Shown here piece by piece: positions 27,891 to 35,441 of a stretch of DNA of 64,000 bases. The DNA comes from Altibacter lentus (GTDB lineage: Bacteria > Bacteroidota > Bacteroidia > Flavobacteriales > Flavobacteriaceae), in contig NZ_KN050846.1 in NCBI RefSeq assembly GCF_000746845.1, positions 3,078,701-3,142,700 on the forward strand. Direction: 5' to 3'. The notes under the pieces were generated by a model. The model was given only the letters and a program-made list of their open reading frames with translations, was not told the DNA's origin and did not search any database. Both the position numbers and the translations under genes were made by a program. Within the stretch, counting starts at the first letter, position 1. Each line of letters begins with the position of its first letter.

Positions 27891-29030
27891 TTATTTTTCT
27901 TTTAAGGCGACGCAGCAAGTTGTTAAATTGTGCATCTCTAAGTTTCCTCCTGTGGCGCGGCCCAGCTCTGCATTGCTGAACATTCCTACCATGGGCACGT
28001 TCCACACATTTTTTACTCCTTCTATTTCTTCCTTCATCATTGGACCTAATGCCAAAATCCTTCCGGCACAACTAAAGACCACTAAAGCATCTGCTTGTGG
28101 CATTTGGGTTTCTTTTAGCTCTTCAACCCCTTTAACTACTTTTTCCATCACGTCCCAATCTGGTGGAATAGAAAATCGGATTTTTGATCCTTGCGGAATG
28201 GTACCACTCGTATAATATGATTTGTCATTCCAATCCACAACCAACGGTGGACGCATCACCGGATCACCCTTTTCTCTTTGTAATTGCAAGGCAAAATTTG
28301 TAGCCAGTTCCATGAGCACGTCTTTGTTGCCTGGACTTATATTTTCAAGTCCTCCATATTTTACAGTTATATCAAGGGCAGGTTCATTCTCGATGGTGTA
28401 GATATGATTACCTTCACTCTTTGTAACAGTTTTTTCGGTTCCCACAGCCTTCCAGCCGCAGGTGGCAATACCTTTTACTTCTACCTTGGTCTCATCTAGG
28501 GCAATACATACAATGCCTTCATTAGTTTCTTGACCGTTTGTAAAAACAAAGGTGTCTTCAAAGGTATAGTCATCTCCTGCAGCCCCGCCAAAAGCATTTA
28601 AATCCATTCCGGCGATATCTTCCAAACCACGCAAAATTTCTTCCCCATCCACCGCAGGATGACTGGTCCCGATTAAAAATGCAGGAGTGGAGAATTTTGT
28701 CTTCACCTTTGTTGCTATGGATGCAGCGACTTCTCTATAATTTTTACGGGGATATTCTTCAAAATAAATTTGAAAGTTATCTTTGTTCATATCGAGTAAC
28801 AGAATGGCTACAGAGCCCTTTTCGGTTTCTCCGTCTATAAACTCTCCATTGGTAGTGACCCCAAACACTTGAATACCTTTATTATCCAAAAGCTTTGTAA
28901 TTGTTTTTCTGTCCTGTGATACAGAAAGAAAGACCAAGGCGAGCGTAGGTGCGAAACCATCCGCTAAATTTGTTGCCAATGCCGTTTCGATTTCTTGGGT
29001 GGAGCTTCCTTTTATTGATTTTGCCTTCAT
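27891..29030 (-). CDS. FIST domain sensor protein, paralogue 1 (first gene of signalling operon)
   Basis: 379 residues, soluble, FIST_N plus FIST_C: DGFAPTLALVFLSVSQDRK, VFGVTTNGEFIDGETEKGS, AFGGAAGDDYTFEDTFVF, and DALVVFSCAGRILALGPMM with GMFSNAELGRA. It differs from the others in the final motif (MFSNAELG instead of FFTYGE). It is the first gene of the run. The 225 bases upstream (29031-29255) are AT-rich and should hold the operon promoter, but I found no TTG/TAnnTTTG pair on the minus strand there. Confidence 0.9.
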   Translation of the reverse strand: MKAKSIKGSSTQEIETALATNLADGFAPTLALVFLSVSQDRKTITKLLDNKGIQVFGVTTNGEFIDGETEKGSVAILLLDMNKDNFQIYFEEYPRKNYREVAASIATKVKTKFSTPAFLIGTSHPAVDGEEILRGLEDIAGMDLNAFGGAAGDDYTFEDTFVFTNGQETNEGIVCIALDETKVEVKGIATCGWKAVGTEKTVTKSEGNHIYTIENEPALDITVKYGGLENISPGNKDVLMELATNFALQLQREKGDPVMRPPLVVDWNDKSYYTSGTIPQGSKIRFSIPPDWDVMEKVVKGVEELKETQMPQADALVVFSCAGRILALGPMMKEEIEGVKNVWNVPMVGMFSNAELGRATGGNLEMHNLTTCCVALKEK

Positions 29031-29255
29031 ATAGAGTTATAATTTGCGCTTTGGCTTTTTGCTTCTCGATACTAAAAAATTGAAATATTAAATATGGCGG
29101 GGATCTTTTAAAGTTACTAAATTCCCCTATGTTGTTGTGACTGAATTATCCTCAAAATCACTTACAATCCAATAAATAGCTGCGTCCCGGATAGCATAAA
29201 AACAATCAATTACAATGAGTGTTTTAATTATCGCCAATGCTTCGCATCTAAAAGA

Positions 29256-29591
29256 TCAATACAACAAATTATCCAAAATCCGATCTATATTGCGCTCTGC
29301 CATATGATATCGCTTGTCTACCGAAAATACAGCATGCATTTCTTTTCGAATTTGCGCCAACTCCTTGCTCGAGTAATCATGCCACTCCAGATTATCTTCT
29401 ATCTTTTCCAGACTTTCATCTTCGGTATCTGTTTTAAACTCCTCGTATATTTTTTTAAAGGTGGCAGGATCTGCCTTGGTACGGATCAACTGGATCTCGG
29501 CTTCACTGGCAACAGAATCTGCACTTGCACAGAGCAATAGGATATACGTTTGCAGTTCCATCTTGTTCCAAGGGGTTGGTTTATTTTTCAT
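29256..29591 (-). CDS. Small TerB-like hypothetical protein
   Basis: 111 residues, soluble and acidic. LQTYILLLCASADSVASEAEIQLIRTKADPATFKKIYEEF resembles the start of TerB/DjlA-type helical domains, which open with a run of 'LLxxxAxADGxxxxxE'. Here the calcium-like DG is DS. The second half is helical (HAVFSVDKRYHMAERNIDRIL). No function is known. Two starts are possible (29591, or the internal Met at about 29561). It is monocistronic, 226 bases from the FIST operon. Confidence 0.7.
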   Translation of the reverse strand: MKNKPTPWNKMELQTYILLLCASADSVASEAEIQLIRTKADPATFKKIYEEFKTDTEDESLEKIEDNLEWHDYSSKELAQIRKEMHAVFSVDKRYHMAERNIDRILDNLLY

Positions 29592-29901
29592 TCTGAAAGG
29601 TTTTGAGTTAGAACAATGCTTTGCATGAAAATGTAGGCACCTGGGTAGGTTAAAAAATGGGATTCAGGATGTGTTCTGTTTGCTGAAAGTATGCACGCCT
29701 CGCTTCGGAAGCATCGAACTATATATGCTCGCAGCCTGCGAATTTTCAAAGAATGATTCGCAGTTCCGAAGAAAAGCCAATGTAAATAGCTTCGGAAGGT
29801 AAATTTCATGGTACTTTGGTTAGTTCCTCTAAATATATGATAATTAATTTATTATGCCATGTACTTTTTCGCTGACCTTTCAGTAAAACGTTCACAACAC
29901 T
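29592..29901 (-). pseudogene. Gene-poor 310-bp gap with a possible GIY-YIG nuclease remnant
   Basis: An open frame at 29588-29809 has an atypical composition (many Arg, Cys, His) and does not look like a functional protein. One reading frame holds IYIGFSSELR, like the GIY-YIG motif YxIGxxxDLxxR. The other holds RRLRAYIVR...HPE, like the late part of short flavobacterial GIY-YIG genes (RRLELYIKR...HPE). The two pieces are in different frames and separated by a stop. A decayed gene is possible; the evidence is thin. The rest of the gap shows nothing. Confidence 0.25.
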
Positions 29902-31008
29902 TCAATGGAAACCGGAAAGTACCGTGCCAATGTATTCGTATGCGCTAAATGGCAGATCTGTTTGCGTGATGCAGTAGGAGAGGATCATTCCCGTTGCAGG
30001 GGCATAGCCAATGTAGGTGCCGTAATACCCGTAATGGCCGTAATAGTGTTCTCCGTTATATGAAGTTTGATAGATGCCAAGTCCATAGGGGCTTTCATTT
30101 TCTTTCGTTTGTCGCACATCCATCATGGCTTGCAGAGATGCTTCAGAAAGCAAACTGCCCTCAAACAATGCTTTAATAAATATCGCCAGATCACCGTTGG
30201 TCGCTACGAGGCCGCCACCGGCCCAATCAAAAGAAGTATTGATCCGGGAAAAATTGATATTGCCTACAAATTGTTCTACGCGAGTTGCAGGTTTTATGGG
30301 CGGTTCGTAAAATTCAAAATAGGTAGCCTGCATGTTCAAAGGTGCTAAGATCCTTGAGCGAATGACTTCTGGAAGGGATCTTTGCTCGAATTGCTCGATA
30401 AGAAGACCGAGCAGAACATAATTCATATCGGAGTAGTGCCAGCCTTCACCCGGTGCGAAATGAGGCTTTGTATGCAGTTGAAGATCGAAGTAGTTTGCTA
30501 AAATTGAATCGGGGGTATGCTGTCTCTGCGGATCGCGAAAGAGGTATTCTACGAAGGCTTCTTCAGCATCGGTAAATATATCTGCCAAGCCTGAACGATG
30601 CGACAGTAGCTGTTCTACCGTAATGTTATGAGTTAAATTTGTACCCTTGTTGATATGAAGCGACCTGAGTTGCTCTGTCCCTGTGGGAGGAAGATATTTC
30701 AGAAATATCTCGTCAAGGTCGAGCTTTCCTTCTTCGGCCAGTTGAAGTATGATAACCGCAACGAACAGTTTGGTAGCACTGGCAATACGGAAACTGTCGT
30801 TTGGATAAATCGCTCTGCTGCCATCAGAACTCCTTCCGAAGGCTTTAGAATATACATGGCCATTTTCGGTATCTTCAATATGTAAAAGAATGCTGTGAAC
30901 CGGATGGGTACCTGAGGGATCCAGTTTCAGCAAGCTTAATTGAGTTATTTTATCATTTTGCCCGAGGAATGAATAGGAGACGAATATAAAGAACAAAAAG
31001 TTTCTCAT
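29902..31008 (-). CDS. Exported serine hydrolase, class C beta-lactamase family
   Basis: 368 residues with a signal peptide (MRNFLFFIFVSYSFLGQ). The beta-lactamase/penicillin-binding fold has the catalytic SATK (FRIASATKLFVAVI), the Y-x-N motif in GWHYSDMNYVLLG, and HYGHYGYYG as the third motif (HxG type). This family covers esterases, D-amino peptidases and beta-lactamases. Motif three being HYG rather than KTG argues for a peptidase or esterase rather than a true beta-lactamase. Periplasmic. It stands alone between the TerB-like and HD genes. Confidence 0.92.
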   Translation of the reverse strand: MRNFLFFIFVSYSFLGQNDKITQLSLLKLDPSGTHPVHSILLHIEDTENGHVYSKAFGRSSDGSRAIYPNDSFRIASATKLFVAVIILQLAEEGKLDLDEIFLKYLPPTGTEQLRSLHINKGTNLTHNITVEQLLSHRSGLADIFTDAEEAFVEYLFRDPQRQHTPDSILANYFDLQLHTKPHFAPGEGWHYSDMNYVLLGLLIEQFEQRSLPEVIRSRILAPLNMQATYFEFYEPPIKPATRVEQFVGNINFSRINTSFDWAGGGLVATNGDLAIFIKALFEGSLLSEASLQAMMDVRQTKENESPYGLGIYQTSYNGEHYYGHYGYYGTYIGYAPATGMILSYCITQTDLPFSAYEYIGTVLSGFH

Positions 31009-31155
31009 GATTCTAAAACTTTCAGAAAGACCGGTTTTCGATATTTTACAGAAGTGTGAAGTACAAGATAAAAAAATACTAACAAACGAATCTTAGGTTT
31101 TACGCCGGATGCTTCAGCAGCTATCGCAAAAAATTTGTGTGAGTCTACAGATGAA

Positions 31156-31764
31156 TCATAAATTCTCAAGTTCTCTTTGCAGGTTCTTACGGGCCTGCTC
31201 CTCGAATTTTTCCTTAAAATAATTGACTTTATAGATAGTATCCAGGGCTAAAAAACGTTCTAGAAACTCCTTTCTTCCTTTGCGATACAGGAAATTAGGG
31301 AAGGCTGAGAATTCTCTTCGAATATTGTTACAATAGCTCTCATACACTTCAGGAGTTTGACCTAAAATAAGCAGATCCAGATCCATTAGGATATTGGTGT
31401 CTTTATCAGTAGAGCGTTTGTGTTCTTTGGTAGCTTCAATCTGTGCTTTACACTCCTTGATGAACTTAAAAGAAGTTTTAGAAATTCGTTCTTCGAAGCG
31501 TAGAGCACTCTTTGCTTCGTTGTCACTCCTGCCGGGTTTATAGATAATATCGTGGTAATAGATGGCAAATCGCAAGGTATCCTGATGATGTACTTGCGAC
31601 AGGACATTTTTCAATTCTGAAAGCATCATCTCCAAGTGTGCAAGTGTGTGGTAGTATCTCGATCTGTGAGAATATTTTAATTCTATTTCCTGCCAACAGT
31701 GGTCAATATACTTCCTGTTGCTGGTGTAAGCGCTCATCATGTTATAGAAGGATGCTTTCAACAT
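31156..31764 (-). CDS. HD superfamily metal-dependent phosphohydrolase-like protein
   Basis: 202 residues, soluble and helical. RSRYYHTLAHLEMMLSEL and RFAIYYHDIIYKPGRSDNEAKSA form the H...HD arrangement of the short HD-fold proteins in the 'predicted HD phosphohydrolase' group (COG4339 type), sometimes mislabelled as NMDA receptor subunits. A final lysine/aspartate helix HKRSTDKDTNILMDLDLLILG includes the last metal ligand. The substrate is unknown. It is followed by DUF1801 and DUF2200 genes on the same strand after 88 bases upstream. Confidence 0.85.
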   Translation of the reverse strand: MLKASFYNMMSAYTSNRKYIDHCWQEIELKYSHRSRYYHTLAHLEMMLSELKNVLSQVHHQDTLRFAIYYHDIIYKPGRSDNEAKSALRFEERISKTSFKFIKECKAQIEATKEHKRSTDKDTNILMDLDLLILGQTPEVYESYCNNIRREFSAFPNFLYRKGRKEFLERFLALDTIYKVNYFKEKFEEQARKNLQRELENL

Positions 31765-31852
31765 GCGTGTTCTTTACTGATTCGTTTAACATTAGAATTA
31801 TAAGAAGGCAACTCTGTTGCCGCGTGTTTTTAAAGAAGCAGGACCAGGTAAA

Positions 31853-32257
31853 TTATTTTAAACGATCCAACCTTCCTTTTCTCTTCACGATATTCTTGTA
31901 ATCCCATTGTATTTCCCTGGCTTTTTGCAACCAACATTTAAGACTGGAAATATCAATTTGATGGGGATCGGTAAAGCGAATTTCGGCCGCCTTAAACTTT
32001 CCTTCGTCTTTTAAATGAGGTTCCTCAAAGGTTTGTCCGCTCCAGAACAGCAATCGTATGCAGTCTTTCAGTTTGCTGTAGCCCACAACAGGATTGCCGT
32101 CGAGAAACCAAACCGGATGTGCGTGCCAGATCTTGCTTTCTGCTTCGGGCAATTGTAAATCGATCACCTGTTGGAGTTTCTCACAGATTTCTTTCTCGAC
32201 ATGAGATTGGGCTTTGTTGTAAGTTTCTATTCCATGTGGCATAGGATATGGTGTCAA
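31853..32257 (-). CDS. DUF1801 domain protein
   Basis: 134 residues, soluble. The segment LPEAESKIWHAHPVWFLDGNPVVGYSKLKDCIRLLFWSGQ is typical of the DUF1801/YdhG-like fold, a small alpha-beta domain related to iron-sulfur chaperone frataxin-like shapes, without an assigned activity. The C-terminal region is basic (YKNIVKRKGRLDRL). It starts 7 bases after the DUF2200 gene, so the two are probably co-transcribed. No signal peptide. Confidence 0.82.
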   Translation of the reverse strand: MTPYPMPHGIETYNKAQSHVEKEICEKLQQVIDLQLPEAESKIWHAHPVWFLDGNPVVGYSKLKDCIRLLFWSGQTFEEPHLKDEGKFKAAEIRFTDPHQIDISSLKCWLQKAREIQWDYKNIVKRKGRLDRLK

Positions 32258-32264
32258 GCGGATG

Positions 32265-32627
32265 TTATTCTCTTAGAATTTTTTCCATTTTTCTTCCTTT
32301 GGCCAATTCGTCCACCAATTTGTCCAGATACCGTACTTGTTTCGTTAGGGGTGTTTCAATATCTTCTATTCGATAGCCGCAAATAACACCTTTAATAAGG
32401 TGGGCATTGGAGTTAATATCTGCTTTTTCAAAGAAAGTTTTAAAGGTTACTTTGTCTGCGATGAGTTCTTGCAGTTTGGCCTCATCGAAGCCGGTCAACC
32501 ACTTAATTACTTCATGTAGTTCGTTCACTGTTCTTCCCTTTTTCTCGACTTTGGTGATATAATGTGGATATACCGAAGCAAAAGTTAGTTCTGCCATTCG
32601 TTTGTCGTGTTCCGGAGTCGTGTTCAT
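32265..32627 (-). CDS. DUF2200 domain protein
   Basis: 120 residues, soluble, essentially one DUF2200 domain. The hallmarks are MAELTFASVYPHYITKVEKKGRT, EVIKWLTGFD, and GVICGYRIEDIETPLTKQVRYLDKLVDELAKG. Function unknown; the family is widespread as a small stand-alone cytoplasmic protein. It lies 7 bases upstream of the DUF1801 gene and 26 after the DUF2490 gene on the same strand. Confidence 0.9.
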   Translation of the reverse strand: MNTTPEHDKRMAELTFASVYPHYITKVEKKGRTVNELHEVIKWLTGFDEAKLQELIADKVTFKTFFEKADINSNAHLIKGVICGYRIEDIETPLTKQVRYLDKLVDELAKGRKMEKILRE

Positions 32628-32653
32628 GGGAAATATGTTTTACATTTTCGTAT

Positions 32654-33352
32654 TTAAATGGTTTGATGCACGCTAATCTGTAATTGGTTCTTACTCCAAT
32701 TATCCGTGGTCTGATTCATGAAGCCCAATTGAAATTTAAGATTTTTATTTAGGATGTATCCCAATCCTGTATACAATCGATTTCTGTCAAACAACTCAAC
32801 AGTTCTCTCGTTACCTATGTCTCGTTGTCCATTAATAAAAAGTTCATTATAGAGCGCAAGATAGATTGTATTCTTCTCCATTGCGGTTTTGTTTAATGCA
32901 ACGTTTAAAAACAAATTATACCGAAAGCGCGTTCTAAAATCTTGATCCTCCACAAAACGCTGTTCGAATCTAAAACGATGATTGGTATAGAAGCGATTGC
33001 CAAATTGAACCGGAAATAACGCTTCCTGATAGATTCTGCTTTCTGAAGTAGTCTCGCTGTCCGATCCAAAAGCCCCGGTAGTTATATGAGCATATCCTAA
33101 TGTTACTTTTAGCTTTTCTTCCTTCGGACTATAAGTGAGACCCCCTCGAATCAACAATTGTTCAAGATCCCCTATGATGTCCCAATTCCGATATTGAATA
33201 TCTCCCTGTAGTCCCCAGGGGCTTTCGTTAAAGGTAGTAGTGACGAAGTACATATACCATGCACCTAGCTGGTCGTCATCTATTTGGGCATTTCCAGTTT
33301 TTGGGAGGAACAGTGACAGACAAAAAGCTGTTGCGAATACAATTTTCTTCAT
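32654..33352 (-). CDS. DUF2490 outer-membrane beta-barrel-like protein
   Basis: 232 residues with a signal peptide (MKKIVFATAFCLSLFLPKTGNA). The mature protein shows alternating beta-strand pattern and aromatic girdles (WGLQGDIQYRNWDII, RFRFEQRF) and ends in NQLQISVHQTI, as expected for a small outer-membrane barrel of family DUF2490, common in Bacteroidota. No ligand is known. The N-terminal GAWYMYFVTTTFNESPWGL block is the family's first conserved stretch. Confidence 0.85.
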   Translation of the reverse strand: MKKIVFATAFCLSLFLPKTGNAQIDDDQLGAWYMYFVTTTFNESPWGLQGDIQYRNWDIIGDLEQLLIRGGLTYSPKEEKLKVTLGYAHITTGAFGSDSETTSESRIYQEALFPVQFGNRFYTNHRFRFEQRFVEDQDFRTRFRYNLFLNVALNKTAMEKNTIYLALYNELFINGQRDIGNERTVELFDRNRLYTGLGYILNKNLKFQLGFMNQTTDNWSKNQLQISVHQTI

Positions 33353-33615
33353 TTTTACAATCGTTTATTGAGCGTGCACGGCGGCGAATTTTCAAAAAAA
33401 GCAATTTAACGATTTTGATTGAAAATCGGCGTATTCCGAAAGGTGAATTCTAAAGTCCCATATATTTCTGCCTTTTTAAAGCGTCATATCTACAATGCTG
33501 TATTTAGGTAAAAATATCCAAATGTGTTAGAGTAAGAATCAGTATCTAAAAACTAGTTTACTATTGTTCCATACGGAAATTAGGGGTATGAATTTTCCTA
33601 GATCGATGATAGGGT

Positions 33616-33642
33616 TTGTAAGAAGACTATTTTCTATTTTTG
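33616..33642 (+). promoter_or_regulatory. Likely promoter for the TPR regulator, in the 33353-33673 gap
   Basis: TTG at 33616-33618, 16 bases, then TATTTTTG at 33635-33642, 31 bases before the ATG at 33674. The spacer is at the short end. The rest of this 321-base divergent gap is AT-rich with no gene, RNA or repeat that I can see. Confidence 0.5.
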
Positions 33643-33673
33643 TTGGAATTGTTTTGATAATGCCAGAAAATCA

Positions 33674-35326
33674 ATGGTGCTACGAATCGGTATTTTATTC
33701 TCATATATTGTACTCTTAATCCAGGGTTCGGTCTACTCACAGCAGGAGAGTAAAGCAATCTGCGACAGTCTAATATCCAAAGGGGTCAAGCTTATGCAAG
33801 AAGGAGATCATGTGCGATCTTTGGAACTACTTGTTAAAGCTCAAACCATGGCACGGGAGAACAATTGGCATAACCAGCGATTCCTAGCCTATAATAACAT
33901 GGGGGCCAATTATTATTCCATGCATGATCTAGGGGAAGCGCTCGACCATTACTTGCAAGCATATACGATCGCTATTAAGGAACTGGGTGAAAAGTACGAG
34001 ATGATCGTCCTTAACAATATCGCGGTACTCTATTTAAAAGAAGATAATTTCGATAAGGCGCTAGAATACTTTTCACGTGCATTTACCATTGCTAACAAAA
34101 ATGCCGACACGACCAAGATAGCATATTATGCAGTTAATTTAGGGCTTGTTGCAAACCAGAAGCATGAGTTAGATAAAGCGAGATCCTATTTTGATATAGC
34201 CATCCCGTTATTAAAAGATAAGCCAGACATGCTTCAAAAAGCATATTTAGGCCGAGCAGAGAACATGATGCAAGAAGGGCAGTATATTTCTGCAAAGGAA
34301 ATGTTGGAGAAATTAGCCAAGTTAACTGGAAAAACACAGCAAGATACTAAACTTTATGCATTGAACTTACTCTCGGAGTTGTCTTTAGAAACACAGAATA
34401 ATGCGGAAGCCATACAATATGCAAAAGACATGCTATTAGAGTCGGATGATGTGGAAAGCCAATTAATGGCATATGAACAATTAGCCAAAATTTATAAGCA
34501 GGATAATCAGCTTGAGCAAGCCTTGATAGCCAAGGATTCGGTTCTGATGGCAACTCAAAGATTGCATAACATAAAAAATGGACGTCTTTTTGAAACAGGA
34601 AAGGTAAGGTTTGAGATTCAAAATTACCGTAATCAATTGCAGGATCAGCGCCAACGATTAAGAGACGAACGAAATGTCTTTATTATATTCCTTGCCTTAG
34701 CCGTCATTATCATTTTATTGTTTATTTGGGCACTGCGAATCAATTATACGAAGGGACAACAGCGCAAGGTACTTCATGCTAGAAATGAAGAGTTAATGAG
34801 TCTGGCATTGGAAAAGGAACGATTGGATCGATCTCTGCTCGAGAAAAAACTCAAGGAAGAAGAGGTTAGGGCGTTATTAGAAGAGGAAAGGCTACAGAAT
34901 GAAATCGAAACACGAAATCGAAAACTATCAGCCAAGGCACTTCATTTGCTAGAACGAAATGAAATGCTTTCTAGATTGGTTCATGAACTTGAAGATTCTC
35001 ATGGCGCTCAGCAACAAACCAAATTGAAGGCATATATTAGAAAGTTGAAAGGAATTATTAAAACAGATAATGAATGGGAGCAGTTCATCAAACATTTTGA
35101 AGAAGTAAATCAAGGTTTTTTAAGCAGTGTGAAAGAAAAGCACCCACCGTTAAACTCTAATGATCTTAGATTCATTTCCTATGTCTACATGAATCTCTCC
35201 ACAAAGGAAATTGCCAGTGTCTTAAATATCACCGACAGTGCCTGCAGAAAGAGAAAGGAGCGAATTTCACGTAAAATGAACCTTCAGGATAGTTCCCAGT
35301 TATACGATTATCTTTCAGCGTTCTAA
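33674..35326 (+). CDS. TPR-repeat membrane regulator with C-terminal LuxR-like HTH
   Basis: 550 residues. A signal sequence (GILFSYIVLLIQGSVYSQQ) precedes a periplasmic stretch of about six to seven TPR-like helix pairs (residues ~30-320, for example YNNMGANYYSMHDLGEALDHY and DNFDKALEYFSRAF). One membrane helix follows (VFIIFLALAVIIILLFIWAL, ~335-355), then a cytoplasmic coiled coil. The end is a winged or LuxR-like helix-turn-helix (NLSTKEIASVLNITDSACRKR). This architecture is frequent in Bacteroidota and couples periplasmic sensing to DNA binding. The T9SS gene follows 115 bases downstream and may be a target. Confidence 0.88.
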   Translation: MVLRIGILFSYIVLLIQGSVYSQQESKAICDSLISKGVKLMQEGDHVRSLELLVKAQTMARENNWHNQRFLAYNNMGANYYSMHDLGEALDHYLQAYTIAIKELGEKYEMIVLNNIAVLYLKEDNFDKALEYFSRAFTIANKNADTTKIAYYAVNLGLVANQKHELDKARSYFDIAIPLLKDKPDMLQKAYLGRAENMMQEGQYISAKEMLEKLAKLTGKTQQDTKLYALNLLSELSLETQNNAEAIQYAKDMLLESDDVESQLMAYEQLAKIYKQDNQLEQALIAKDSVLMATQRLHNIKNGRLFETGKVRFEIQNYRNQLQDQRQRLRDERNVFIIFLALAVIIILLFIWALRINYTKGQQRKVLHARNEELMSLALEKERLDRSLLEKKLKEEEVRALLEEERLQNEIETRNRKLSAKALHLLERNEMLSRLVHELEDSHGAQQQTKLKAYIRKLKGIIKTDNEWEQFIKHFEEVNQGFLSSVKEKHPPLNSNDLRFISYVYMNLSTKEIASVLNITDSACRKRKERISRKMNLQDSSQLYDYLSAF

Positions 35327-35441
35327 TAAATAGTATCACAATTTTACCCATTCATGTCACACTTTTTCGCGTCTAATTTTCTTATAATGCATTTGTTATT
35401 TTGAATATTTGATCCTGTAAAAATCAAATACAAGAAAACTT

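Noticed and set aside
16200..29030. Integrated mobile island carrying the signalling operon
   Set aside because: No integrase, transposase, tRNA-end insertion or flanking direct repeat is seen; codon use looks like the neighbours except for AT-rich DUF6090 tails.
29588..29809. 73-codon minus-strand frame as a functional gene
   Set aside because: Composition is atypical and similarity is only to scattered fragments in two frames. Kept only as a possible decayed nuclease.
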